The notes under the pieces were generated by a model. That model had not been told where the DNA came from, did no database searches, and saw nothing but the letters and a program-made list of their open reading frames with translations. A DNA stretch of 47,761 bases from Eubacterium barkeri (GTDB lineage Bacteria; Bacillota; Clostridia; Eubacteriales; Eubacteriaceae): NCBI RefSeq assembly GCF_900107125.1, contig NZ_FNOU01000023.1, positions 1 to 47,761 of the forward strand, read 5' to 3'. Positions 33,545-42,065 of the stretch are shown piece after piece; positions within the stretch are counted from its first letter, which is position 1; every line of letters starts with the position of its first letter. The translations under genes were made by a program, and so were the position numbers.

Positions 33545-34975
33545 ATGAGTATTACCTACAATCCGGTAACGCCGGAAATTATTGCAGCCATCCAGGCGGC
33601 CGCTCCCGGCCATGTCCTGGTGGGCGATGCCATCAACGAAGATTTCTGCCATGATGAAATGTCCATCTACGGCAAGGCTATGCCGGATGTGGTGGTGGAA
33701 GCCACCACGACGGAAGAAGTGGCCGCAGTCATGACGATTTGTAATGAAAATAAAATTCCCGTTACCCCCAGTGGTGCCCGTACGGCGTTAACCGGTGGTC
33801 CCGTGAGTCTGCTTGGCGGGGTCATGATTTCCACCACCAAGATGAATAAAATTTTAGGCTACGATCAGGAAAACTTCGTGGTGCGCATCCAGCCGGGTGT
33901 ACTCCTCAACGATCTGGCCGAGGACTGCATTAAGCAGGGCCTGATGTATCCCCCGGATCCCGGTGAAAAATTTGCCACCGTGGGCGGCAATGTCTCCACC
34001 AATGCCGGTGGAATGCGTGCCGTCAAATACGGCACCACCAGAGATTACGTCCGGGCCATGACGGTGGTGCTCCCCACTGGCGAAGTGGTCACCGAAGGGG
34101 CCACCGTCTCCAAGACCAGCTCGGGCTTCAGCCTGCTGAATCTGATGATTGGCTCCGAAGGGACCCTGGGCATCATCACAGAGCTGACCTTGAAGGTCAT
34201 CCCCCAGCCCAAGGCCACCATCAGCATGATCATCCCCTACGAAACCCTGGAAGAAGCCATTGCCACGGTACCGAAGTTCTTTTTAAACCATCTCTCACCC
34301 CAGGCTCTGGAATTCATGGAACGGGATGTGGTGGATGACACCGAAAAATTCCTGGGCAAGCAGGTTTATCCCAAGCAGATGGAAGGGATGGAAATCGGCG
34401 CTTATGTCCTGGCCACCTTCGACGGCAGCGATGAGGATGAACTCATGGATATTGTGGAAGCTGCCTCTGAAATCGTGCTGGAAGCTGGCGCCATCGATGT
34501 GCTGGTGGCGGATACACCCCAGCTCATGCGGGATGCCTGGGCGGTGCGCAGTGCCTTGCTGGAAGCCATTGAAGCCAATACCACCCTTCTGGATGAATGT
34601 GACGTGGTGGTCCCGGTCAATAAGATTCCGGAATTTTTAACCTATGCCAAGTCCCTACAGGATGAACACGGCTTTACCATCAAAAGCTTCGGTCACGCCG
34701 GTGATGGCAATCTCCACGTATACACCTGCAGCAATGACATGGAGGAAGGGAAGTTCAAGGAAGAAGCCGCGAAGTTTATGAAACAGGTCTATGCCAAGGC
34801 CACTGAAATGGGCGGCTTGATTTCCGGCGAACACGGCATCGGCTCGGGTAAGATGGAATACTTATCTGATTTTGTAGGGCCGGTGAATATGCGGCTCATG
34901 CGCGGGATCAAGGAAGTGTTCGACCCCAACATGATTTTAAACCCCGGTAAAGTATGCTACGCCATTGAAGCGTAG
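33545..34975 (+). CDS. FAD-linked lactate/2-hydroxyacid dehydrogenase (GlcD/Dld family), second copy
   Basis: 476 residues, a clear paralogue of LctD (13784-15184). Shared blocks are [66 protein letters not shown] and SGEHGIGSGKMEYL (FAD-binding domain first, FAD-oxidase C-terminal domain with metal/substrate His residues last). GAGGAGGAA precedes the ATG. It is first in an operon with acyl-CoA dehydrogenase, EtfB and EtfA behind a promoter carrying lactate-type operators, so D-lactate (or another 2-hydroxyacid such as glycolate or 2-hydroxybutyrate) is the likely electron donor. Confidence 0.88.
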   Translation: MSITYNPVTPEIIAAIQAAAPGHVLVGDAINEDFCHDEMSIYGKAMPDVVVEATTTEEVAAVMTICNENKIPVTPSGARTALTGGPVSLLGGVMISTTKMNKILGYDQENFVVRIQPGVLLNDLAEDCIKQGLMYPPDPGEKFATVGGNVSTNAGGMRAVKYGTTRDYVRAMTVVLPTGEVVTEGATVSKTSSGFSLLNLMIGSEGTLGIITELTLKVIPQPKATISMIIPYETLEEAIATVPKFFLNHLSPQALEFMERDVVDDTEKFLGKQVYPKQMEGMEIGAYVLATFDGSDEDELMDIVEAASEIVLEAGAIDVLVADTPQLMRDAWAVRSALLEAIEANTTLLDECDVVVPVNKIPEFLTYAKSLQDEHGFTIKSFGHAGDGNLHVYTCSNDMEEGKFKEEAAKFMKQVYAKATEMGGLISGEHGIGSGKMEYLSDFVGPVNMRLMRGIKEVFDPNMILNPGKVCYAIEA

Positions 34976-35012
34976 TTCAACTAAAACTTTTTTCTTTAGG
35001 AGGAACACAAAC

Positions 35013-36149
35013 ATGGCATATCTCATCTCAGATGAAGCAAAGGATTTATTACAGGACGTTAAAGAATTCTGCGAAAATGAAGTCAAGGAACAATGTAAGG
35101 AATACGACCGCAGTGGGGAATGGCCCAAAGAAATTTATGACAAGGCCATTGAAATGCAGCTTCACAGCTTAGAAATCCCCGAAGAATACGGCGGACCGGG
35201 GCTTTCCCGGGTAGATATTGCTGCCTTAATGGAAGAAATGGCCAAGGCGGATGCGGGTTTTGCCACCACCATCTCGGCCAGTGGCCTGGGAACCAAGCCG
35301 GTACTCATTGCCGGGACGGAAGAACAGAAGAAAAAGGTTTGTCAGATCATCGTCGATGGTGGCTTTGGGGCCTTTGCTCTGACAGAACCGGGTGCGGGCT
35401 CTGATCCTGCTGCCGGCACCACCACTGCCGTTAAGGACGGTGACGACTACGTCTTAAATGGCCGCAAATGCTTCATCACCAATGGAGGCATCGCCGATTT
35501 CTACTGTGTTACCGCACTCACTGATAAGTCAGCCGGTGTCAAGGGGATGTCCATGTTCCTCATCGAAAAGGGAACCCCCGGTCTGTCCACTGGGAACGAA
35601 GAAGATAAAATGGGAATTCGGACCTCGAACACCTGCGATGTGGTCATGGAAGACTGCCGCATCCCCGCTGCCAACCTCATTGGCGCAGAAGGCAAGGGCT
35701 TCGGCATCGCCATGAAGACCCTGGACCAGGCCCGGACCTGGATGGGCTGCGTCTCCACAGGTATTGCCCAGCGTGCCATGGAAGAAGCCATGGAATACTG
35801 TAAAGGGCGGGTTCAGTTTGGTAAGCCGGTTATCAAATTCCAAGCCATGCAATTCAAGATCGCCGATATGGCCATGAAGATTGAGGTTTCCCGCCAGATG
35901 GTAGCCCACTCCCTGACCCTTATGGATCTAGGGCTCCCCTTCGCCAAGGAATCGGCCATCGCCAAGTGCTACGCCTCTGACCGTGCCATGGAAGTGACCA
36001 CCGAAGCGGTCCAGATGTTTGGCGGCTACGGCTACAGTCGGGAATACCCAGTTGAAAAGCTCATGCGGGATGCCAAAATCTTCCAGATTTTTGAAGGCTC
36101 CAACGAAATCCTGCACATCGTCACCGCCAATAACACCATTCCCCGCTAG
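35013..36149 (+). CDS. Acyl-CoA dehydrogenase (butyryl-CoA dehydrogenase/acryloyl-CoA reductase type)
   Basis: 378 residues, the length of short-chain acyl-CoA dehydrogenases. Visible: FAD/substrate blocks FALTEPGAGSDPAAGTTTA and KCFITNGGIADFYCV, GKGFGIAMKTLDQARTWMG, and the C-terminal QMFGGYGYSREYPVEKLMRDAKIFQIFEGSNEI, where the Glu of FEG is the catalytic base in this family. Paired with ETF it would reduce crotonyl-CoA, acryloyl-CoA or a similar enoyl-CoA. TAGGAGGAA precedes the ATG at 35013. The rest of a butyrate or propionate pathway is not in the window, so chain-length preference is unknown. Confidence 0.92.
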   Translation: MAYLISDEAKDLLQDVKEFCENEVKEQCKEYDRSGEWPKEIYDKAIEMQLHSLEIPEEYGGPGLSRVDIAALMEEMAKADAGFATTISASGLGTKPVLIAGTEEQKKKVCQIIVDGGFGAFALTEPGAGSDPAAGTTTAVKDGDDYVLNGRKCFITNGGIADFYCVTALTDKSAGVKGMSMFLIEKGTPGLSTGNEEDKMGIRTSNTCDVVMEDCRIPAANLIGAEGKGFGIAMKTLDQARTWMGCVSTGIAQRAMEEAMEYCKGRVQFGKPVIKFQAMQFKIADMAMKIEVSRQMVAHSLTLMDLGLPFAKESAIAKCYASDRAMEVTTEAVQMFGGYGYSREYPVEKLMRDAKIFQIFEGSNEILHIVTANNTIPR

Positions 36150-36163
36150 ATCAGGAGGACACC

Positions 36164-36967
36164 ATGAACATACTCGTATGCATCAAGCAGGTCCCCGATG
36201 ACTCCATCGAGGTGCACCTGGGTGCCGATGGCACCCCTGCCATCGCAGACATCACCAAGGTGGTTAACGCCTTCGATACCTATGCTTTGGAAATGGCCAC
36301 CCGTTTAAAGGAAAATCTGGGGGATGATACCCAGATCACCGTCCTTTGCGTCGGTCCGGATGAAGCCAAAAACTCCCTGAAGAATTGCCTGGCTGTGGGT
36401 GGTGATTTCGCCACCCTGGCCTGGGATCCGGCCTTCGATGGCAGTGACTCCCTGGGCGTGGCCACCATCTTAAAAGATGCCATCGCCAGTCTGGAAGCCG
36501 AAAAAGGCGCCTTCGACCTGATCTTCACTGGTAAGGAAGCCACTGATGCGGCCCTGGGCCAAACTGGCATTATCCTGGCGGATCTCCTGGGAGACGGCGT
36601 TATTACCAACGTCATCGATATCCAGGTGGAGGATGGTAAAGCCACCGCCAAGCAAGAAACCGAAGAAGGCTACCGCACGGTGGTCAGTGCCACCCCCTGT
36701 GTGCTCACCGTATCAAAGCCCGAATACGAGCCCCGATACCCCACCATTAAAAACAAGATGGCCGCCCGGAAGAAACCCATTGATACCCTGGCCGCCGATC
36801 TCTTAGCCGACGCCGCCGATGTGGGCACCACTGGTGCCAAGGTCGTCACCCTTAAGGTTTACGAACCGCCGAAAAAGGCCGCTGGCGTCAAGGTCCAGGA
36901 AGAATCCGACGAGGATTCCGCCCTGAAGGCCATCGCCATGATGGTCGAAGCAAAGGTACTGGGATAG
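36164..36967 (+). CDS. etfB: Electron transfer flavoprotein beta subunit, second set
   Basis: 267 residues. ETF beta fold from [14 protein letters not shown], with VVNAFDTYALEMATRLKE and LIFTGKEATDAALGQTGIILADLLG. The GDTAQVGP signature of bifurcating ETF beta, present in LctB at 11773, is replaced by AALGQTGI, so this chain belongs to a different ETF type. The C-terminal tail is acidic and Ala/Lys-rich. It follows the acyl-CoA dehydrogenase by 14 bp and precedes EtfA by 9 bp; TCAGGAGG stands before the ATG. Confidence 0.9.
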   Translation: MNILVCIKQVPDDSIEVHLGADGTPAIADITKVVNAFDTYALEMATRLKENLGDDTQITVLCVGPDEAKNSLKNCLAVGGDFATLAWDPAFDGSDSLGVATILKDAIASLEAEKGAFDLIFTGKEATDAALGQTGIILADLLGDGVITNVIDIQVEDGKATAKQETEEGYRTVVSATPCVLTVSKPEYEPRYPTIKNKMAARKKPIDTLAADLLADAADVGTTGAKVVTLKVYEPPKKAAGVKVQEESDEDSALKAIAMMVEAKVLG

Positions 36968-36976
36968 GAGGCCATT

Positions 36977-37975
36977 ATGAATAAAACAGAAACCAAAAAT
37001 ATCTTAGTCTATGTCGAACTGGCTGATGGTGCTCCCGTCAAAGTCAGCGCTGAAGCCCTGGCGGCCGGAAGATCTTTAGCCACCGCCAAGGGCGAAGCCG
37101 TCATCGCCGTTCTTCTGGGCGAAGGGATTGGCGAAGCGGCTGCTGCTACCGCCACCCTGGGTGCGGATACCGTCATTGCAGTGGACGATCCCGCCTTCGG
37201 GACATTCAATCTGGATGCCACCGCGGATGCCTTAGGACAGATTATCGAAGCCCAAAAGCCAGACGCCGTCTTTATCGGTGGAACCCAGGATGGTAAGGAT
37301 TTAGCCCCGAAGCTGGCGGCTCGGTTTAAAACCGGCTGTGCCTCGGATGTGATGGCTGCCGCCGTTGGCGAAGATGATTTCATCTTCACCACCCCCCTTT
37401 ACGGCGGCACAGTCCTCACCGATGTATCCATCCCAGAGGCCCGTCCCCAAATTGCCACCATCCGCTCCGGTGCCTTTAAAAAGGTGGAGGAATCCACAGC
37501 GGGCACCATCCTTTCTGAAAGCATTACCGTGGCCGATGACGCCATTCGTGCCCAGATTACTGAATCGGTCAAGGAAATTGCCGAAGCCGTTAATCTGGAA
37601 GAGGCTGAGGTTATTGTGGCTGGCGGCCGGGGCATGGGCAGTGCCGAAAACTTCCAGATGGTAAAGGACCTGGCCGAGCTTCTCGGCGGTGTCGTCGGAG
37701 CAACTCGTCCAGCCATCGAAGACGGTTGGATTCCCAGAAACCATCAGGTGGGCCAATCCGGAAAAATTGTTGCCCCTAAGCTGTATATCGCCTGCGGCAT
37801 TTCAGGCGCTACCCAGCATTTAAGCGGCATCACCGGGTCTGACTACATCGTGGCCATCAATAAGGATGAGGATGCCCCGATCTTTGAGGTTGCCAACGTC
37901 GGCATCGTCGGTAACGCTCTGAAGGTCCTGCCGGCTTTCATTGAAGAGGTGAAGAAAATCCAGGCTGGTGCCTGA
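36977..37975 (+). CDS. etfA: Electron transfer flavoprotein alpha subunit, second set
   Basis: 332 residues, the usual length of ETF alpha, and without the ferredoxin domain of LctC. The C-terminal FAD domain is intact: [69 protein letters not shown] and [27 protein letters not shown]. It would shuttle electrons between the dehydrogenase at 33545 and the acyl-CoA dehydrogenase. Last gene of the operon, with a strong terminator 96 bp on. Confidence 0.92.
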   Translation: MNKTETKNILVYVELADGAPVKVSAEALAAGRSLATAKGEAVIAVLLGEGIGEAAAATATLGADTVIAVDDPAFGTFNLDATADALGQIIEAQKPDAVFIGGTQDGKDLAPKLAARFKTGCASDVMAAAVGEDDFIFTTPLYGGTVLTDVSIPEARPQIATIRSGAFKKVEESTAGTILSESITVADDAIRAQITESVKEIAEAVNLEEAEVIVAGGRGMGSAENFQMVKDLAELLGGVVGATRPAIEDGWIPRNHQVGQSGKIVAPKLYIACGISGATQHLSGITGSDYIVAINKDEDAPIFEVANVGIVGNALKVLPAFIEEVKKIQAGA

Positions 37976-38024
37976 CCACCTTTAGTGACGGCCGGAATCA
38001 CACTCCTATCCCCATAAGTTTCTT

Positions 38025-38065
38025 GGTTTTGCATCCATACTGTTCCTCAAACAAAAGGCAAAACC
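38025..38065 (+). other. Hairpin after etfA
   Basis: GGTTTTGC (38025-38032) pairs with GCAAAACC (38058-38065). No T tract; possibly a 3'-end protecting structure ahead of the terminator. Confidence 0.45.
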
Positions 38066-38070
38066 ACAGC

Positions 38071-38104
38071 AGGACCCCCAGGATGATCCTGGGGGTCCTT
38101 TCTG
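38071..38104 (+). terminator. Terminator of the second lactate-type operon
   Basis: AGGACCCCCAGGAT pairs perfectly with ATCCTGGGGGTCCT around a single G, followed by TTTCT. Confidence 0.85.
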
Positions 38105-38154
38105 TAAAGATACTGAATTTTTTCTTTCTATATTGAAATGATTCCAACTTGCCA

Positions 38155-38183
38155 TTGACATTTCATGGCATTAGGGGGAAAAT
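38155..38183 (+). promoter_or_regulatory. Possible promoter of the rubrerythrin gene
   Basis: TTGACA (38155-38160) is exact, but only weak -10 candidates (GAAAAT or AAATAT) stand 17-19 bp on. The sequence after TTGACA (TTTCATGGCAT) resembles that after the lctB -35 box (CTTCATGGACAT). Confidence 0.4.
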
Positions 38184-38188
38184 ATTAC

Positions 38189-38207
38189 TATCAAACCGTA
38201 ATTTTTA
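38189..38207. repeat. 19-bp repeat, copy 2 (before rubrerythrin)
   Basis: TATCAAACCGTAATTTTTA, identical to 20430-20448. Here it lies about 20-38 bp before the ATG, in the leader or at the promoter. Confidence 0.75.
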
Positions 38208-38226
38208 AAGAAAGAGGAGAACAAAT

Positions 38227-38886
38227 ATGAGTTATCGTTGTACTATTTGTGGTTATGTTTATGAAGGAGAAAATCTACCGGGGGATTTTGTTTGCCCAAA
38301 ATGTAAACAGCCCGCAGATAAATTTGAAAAGATTGACGCACCTGCAACTGAAAATAAATACGCTGGGACAAAAACCGAACAGAATCTCATGGCTGCTTTC
38401 GCCGGGGAATCCCAGGCCAGAAATAAATATACTTATTTCTCAGAAGTTGCTGCCCAGGAAGGCTACGAACAAATCGCCCAGCTTTTCTTAAAGACCGCTG
38501 GGAATGAACGGGAGCATGCCAAGCTATGGTTTACTGCTTTAGGTGAGCTGGGTAATACCGCGGCTAACCTGCTCCACGCCGCCGAGGGTGAAAACTACGA
38601 GTGGACGGATATGTACGATGGCTTTGCCAAGGATGCCGAAGAAGAGGGCTTCCCCGAGCTGGCCAAGCAGTTCCGGGAAGTGGCCGCCATTGAACGCCAC
38701 CACGAAGAACGTTACCGTAAGCTACTGAACAACGTGGAAATGAAGGCTGTCTTTGAAAAGGCTGACGAAACCATGTGGGAATGCATAAATTGCGGCCACT
38801 TGGTCATGGGTAAGAAGGCGCCAGAAGTTTGCCCGGTGTGCTTTAAGGCCCAAAGCTATTTTGAAGTGCATACGGAAAATTATTAA
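38227..38886 (+). CDS. rbr: Rubrerythrin with rubredoxin-like domains at both ends
   Basis: 219 residues. N-terminal short rubredoxin ([13 protein letters not shown]...FVCPKCKQP, Cys5, 8, 23 and 26), central ferritin-like four-helix domain (about 50-175) with the di-iron motifs [20 protein letters not shown] and IERHHEERY, and a C-terminal rubredoxin-like domain ([24 protein letters not shown]). The protein reduces hydrogen peroxide in anaerobes, with electrons from NADH via rubredoxin-type carriers. Classical rubrerythrin has only the C-terminal centre and the reverse form only the N-terminal one. This one has both and might need no separate rubredoxin. AGAGGAGAA precedes the ATG. Monocistronic. 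Confidence 0.92.
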   Translation: MSYRCTICGYVYEGENLPGDFVCPKCKQPADKFEKIDAPATENKYAGTKTEQNLMAAFAGESQARNKYTYFSEVAAQEGYEQIAQLFLKTAGNEREHAKLWFTALGELGNTAANLLHAAEGENYEWTDMYDGFAKDAEEEGFPELAKQFREVAAIERHHEERYRKLLNNVEMKAVFEKADETMWECINCGHLVMGKKAPEVCPVCFKAQSYFEVHTENY

Positions 38887-38909
38887 AGCAAAAAGAAACC
38901 ACAGCCTTA

Positions 38910-38955
38910 AAAAAGAAGAAAAGCCATGCGCCATCGGCTTTTCTTCTTTTTATTT
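38910..38955. terminator. Terminator of rubrerythrin (bidirectional)
   Basis: A perfect 16-bp stem (38910-38925 with 38936-38951) with T-rich and A-rich flanks. It also lies at the end of the convergent DUF1667 gene. Confidence 0.88.
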
Positions 38956-38967
38956 TCGTATTTGGTC

Positions 38968-39324
38968 CTATAAAAATTCACCCGTCGCGACAATATCAAT
39001 CCCTGTATTACAGATGTTTGAAATAATGGTATCGTAACATCTAACGCCTTTTTCCACCGTAACCTTCCTAATTTCTTCCATGCAATCCATCATTCTTTCT
39101 TTGGGAATGGGGCTTTGGGATCGAACAGGGAGCAGTGGCGTATGGGTACTGCTGGTTCTAACCGTCGATGTTAAAATTCGAACGGGGTGAGAAAACTCAT
39201 TGGTGCCATACTCCAATCCTCGCTTACAGCCGTATCCCTGGATATCGTCAATGCGTTCACCTTCACCATCAACAGTGATCAGACACCCCATTGGGCAAAC
39301 GGTACAAATAATCTTTTTTTTCAT
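38968..39324 (-). CDS. DUF1667 protein (anaerobic glycerol-phosphate dehydrogenase-associated)
   Basis: 118 residues. The N-terminus KKKIICTVCPMGCLITV, with CxxCxxxC, and CKRG further on resemble an iron-sulfur or metal site; ISNICNTGIDIVATGEFL at the C-terminus is typical of DUF1667. The family is nearly always found behind GlpA-like and FAD oxidoreductase genes, as here, and is thought to be an electron-transfer partner. Its start is 4 bp after the stop of the oxidoreductase gene, so translation is probably coupled. Last gene of the operon. Confidence 0.88.
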   Translation of the reverse strand: MKKKIICTVCPMGCLITVDGEGERIDDIQGYGCKRGLEYGTNEFSHPVRILTSTVRTSSTHTPLLPVRSQSPIPKERMMDCMEEIRKVTVEKGVRCYDTIISNICNTGIDIVATGEFL

Positions 39325-39328
39325 TTTC

Positions 39329-40591
39329 TTATGCCTCCTTCACAACATCAATGGTGAGTGGGCCATCCATGAGTTTTTCGGTATTAAATTTAATTTTCTC
39401 AATTTCTCCCGGATTAACCCGTTGTACTTTACGTTTTGCAATGACGGTCCCACCACTTTTTGCCTGAATGACGACATCTTTCTCTGGTGATAATACTCTG
39501 AAGAAAAGTTGGACTTCTTCATTTTCCTCGCTGCGTTTTATACTCTGGGGACACAGATATCGGACATTATTTCCTGGGCTGGTATTCATGGTGCCTATCC
39601 CTTCTGGCAAGGCTCCCATCGCGTATTGTGCTGCAAACTTTCCGGCTTTGGCACTTTCTTCTGTGACATTATCCACCAGATCATTGACATGGACGACATT
39701 TCCACAGGCAAAGATATTATCCTCGGTAGTCTGCATATATTGGTTCACCACCGGTCCTCCGGTAACTGATGATATTTCAATCCCTGCCTGTCCTGAAAGC
39801 TCGTTTTCCGGGATCAGCCCGACAGAAAGCAAAAGGGTATCACAAGGGATAATGGTCTCTGTTCCAGGAATCGGCTTCCGTTTTTCATCCACCCTGGCAA
39901 TCTCAACACCTTCCACCCGACGGTATCCCTTTATTTCAGTAATGGTATGGCCTAGCATCAGTGGAATGCTAAAATCATCCAGGCATTGGACTTTGTTCCG
40001 GGTAAGACCCGCCAGATAGTCCATGATTTCGACCACAGCCAGAACCTCTGCCCCTTCCAGGGTCATCCGTCTGGCCATAATCATCCCGATATCACCAGAC
40101 CCCAGGATGACGACCTTCTTCCCCACCATTTCATTTTCCCGGTTGACGAGGCGTTGGGCTGAGCCTGCGGTATAAATGCCTGCTGGACGTGTCCCAGGAA
40201 TCATGATGCTTCCCCTGGTCCTCTCCCTGCAGCCCATCCCCAATACAATACTGGCCGCCTGAACGTTCATTAATCCATGGGTTTTATCAATACATATAAT
40301 GCTTCCTTCCTGGGGATTCACCTCAAGAACCATGGAATTTAAAATTGGTTCTACCCCGAGATCCAGTGCTTCTTTTACAAAGCGTCCGGCATACTCCGGC
40401 CCCGTTAGCTCTTCTTTGAAATAATTGAGACCAAAGCCTGGATGAATACACTGTTGGAGGATCCCCCCCAGGGTTTCATCCCGTTCAATAATCACAACTT
40501 TCTTTGCCCCTTCTTTTTTAGCTGCAACCGCAGCCGATAGTCCGGCAGGACCACCGCCGATAACCGCTACATCACATTTCATATCTAACAT
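39329..40591 (-). CDS. NAD(P)/FAD-dependent oxidoreductase, partner of the GlpA-like dehydrogenase
   Basis: 420 residues. N-terminal FAD motif DVAVIGGGPAGLSAAVAA (residues 6-23), a second nucleotide site VVILGSGDIGMIMARRM (about 154-170) and the late FAD motif NIFACGNVVHVNDLVDNV, the layout of pyridine-nucleotide disulfide-type oxidoreductases without the redox disulfide. GMGCRERTRGSIMIPGTRPAGIYTAGSAQ is typical of the group that sits between glpA-like and DUF1667 genes. It probably passes electrons between the dehydrogenase and NAD(P). Start 16 bp after the previous gene. Confidence 0.88.
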   Translation of the reverse strand: MLDMKCDVAVIGGGPAGLSAAVAAKKEGAKKVVIIERDETLGGILQQCIHPGFGLNYFKEELTGPEYAGRFVKEALDLGVEPILNSMVLEVNPQEGSIICIDKTHGLMNVQAASIVLGMGCRERTRGSIMIPGTRPAGIYTAGSAQRLVNRENEMVGKKVVILGSGDIGMIMARRMTLEGAEVLAVVEIMDYLAGLTRNKVQCLDDFSIPLMLGHTITEIKGYRRVEGVEIARVDEKRKPIPGTETIIPCDTLLLSVGLIPENELSGQAGIEISSVTGGPVVNQYMQTTEDNIFACGNVVHVNDLVDNVTEESAKAGKFAAQYAMGALPEGIGTMNTSPGNNVRYLCPQSIKRSEENEEVQLFFRVLSPEKDVVIQAKSGGTVIAKRKVQRVNPGEIEKIKFNTEKLMDGPLTIDVVKEA

Positions 40592-40607
40592 TATTCGATG
40601 CCCTCCC

Positions 40608-42047
40608 CTATTTTACTTTCCGGGTGACCATATAGGAGCCATCCAGATTTTTATTAATCTCCTCGGTGGGTACGCCCAGCTCCCGAGCGAGAATTTCAAG
40701 GACCTTTGGTCCGCAGAAACCACCCTGGCAGCGTCCCATTCCCGCACGGACACGGCGTTTGACACCGTCCATTGTACGGGCCCCTAGTGGACGATGAATG
40801 GCCTCCAGGATTTCACCCTCAGTAATGGTTTCGCAGCGACAGACAATATTGCCATACAGTGGGTTCTCCTTAATGATGGCTTCCTGTTCTTCCCGACTCA
40901 TCTCATGGAAGCAGGGGATTCCCTTCCGCTCTGAAATAAAATGCTCCTTCAGGGTCAAGTCCCAACCAATGGCTTTAACCTGCTCCGCCACATATTTTGC
41001 AATAGAAACCGATAGTGTGAGCCCTGTGGAGCGTACCCCAGAAAGATTGACGTATCCCCCTAAATCATCGTATGTATCCACATGGAGACCCTCTGGATTT
41101 CGATTGGGACGAAGACCGCTGTATTCAGTAATGGCATCCCGCACATTTACGCCAGGAATCATTTTCTTGACATCGGCCAGTATACTATCAAGGCCTTCGG
41201 TGGTTACCCCTGTGTTTTCTTTATCATCCAAATCCTCTGCGGTTGGTCCGACTAACATATTCCCATGAATCGTGGGTGTCATCAATTTTCCCTTGGTGAC
41301 CTTTGTGGGAATGGGAAGTACGATATTCTTCACCTGGCAGGACGTCTTTTTATCCAGAATATAGAACTGACCCCGTCTGGGGACAACCTTATAATCTGCC
41401 TTTCCCACCATAGCGGCGATATCATCACAATGAAGGGCTGCCGCATTAATGACACAGTCTGCTTTAATGGTCTCCTTTGTGGTAACGACTCCCTGAACTT
41501 TACCGTCCGCCGTTAAAATATCCGTCACCTCTGTTTCCAGCAGGAATGTTGTACCATTGGCATGGGCATTTTCGGCTAAAGCCTGGACAAAAACAAAGGG
41601 ATCAATGAGGCTTTCCCTGGGAATAAACAATCCGCCCTTAACCTCAGGGTTCAGATTTGGTTCCTTCTTCAGAATTTCTTCCCTGGATAAATATTCCACA
41701 TCGTACACATGGTTTTTAAAGGCCTTCTCTTTAATGGCCGGCAGCTGCTCGAACTGCTCTGCCGTAATGGCTGGTAAAATCGCGCCGATACGATGGAATG
41801 GAATATCCAAATCCCTGGTCAGTTGATCGTACATGGGATTTGCGGCGACCACCAGCTGGGATTCTAAGGTTCCCGGCTTTGCATCATATCCGGTGTGGAT
41901 AATGGCACTATTGGACTTAGAGGCATCCCCTCCAACGTCATCCCGTTTATCGACAACAATAACTGCAACATCGTATTTTGACAATTCCCGTGCGATGGCA
42001 CAACCAACGGCTCCCGCCCCGATAATGATAATATCTGTTTCCTGCAT
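40608..42047 (-). CDS. GlpA/LhgO-like FAD dehydrogenase with BFD-type [2Fe-2S] domain
   Basis: 479 residues from the ATG at 42047, which has GGAGGAAG upstream; an ATG at 42059 would include that site. DAO-type FAD domain: TDIIIIGAGAVGCAIARELSKYD, GDASKSNSAIIHTGYDAKPGTLE and YVNLSGVRSTGLTLSVSIAKYV. The C-terminal 80 residues hold a BFD-like Cys set CRCETITEGEI...GRCQGGFCGPKV for a [2Fe-2S] centre. In many Firmicutes such proteins oxidise sn-glycerol 3-phosphate anaerobically next to glpK. Here the kinase next door has a changed substrate site, so the substrate may be another polyol phosphate. Confidence 0.88.
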   Translation of the reverse strand: MQETDIIIIGAGAVGCAIARELSKYDVAVIVVDKRDDVGGDASKSNSAIIHTGYDAKPGTLESQLVVAANPMYDQLTRDLDIPFHRIGAILPAITAEQFEQLPAIKEKAFKNHVYDVEYLSREEILKKEPNLNPEVKGGLFIPRESLIDPFVFVQALAENAHANGTTFLLETEVTDILTADGKVQGVVTTKETIKADCVINAAALHCDDIAAMVGKADYKVVPRRGQFYILDKKTSCQVKNIVLPIPTKVTKGKLMTPTIHGNMLVGPTAEDLDDKENTGVTTEGLDSILADVKKMIPGVNVRDAITEYSGLRPNRNPEGLHVDTYDDLGGYVNLSGVRSTGLTLSVSIAKYVAEQVKAIGWDLTLKEHFISERKGIPCFHEMSREEQEAIIKENPLYGNIVCRCETITEGEILEAIHRPLGARTMDGVKRRVRAGMGRCQGGFCGPKVLEILARELGVPTEEINKNLDGSYMVTRKVK

Positions 42048-42065
42048 TTCTTCCTCCATTAATTT

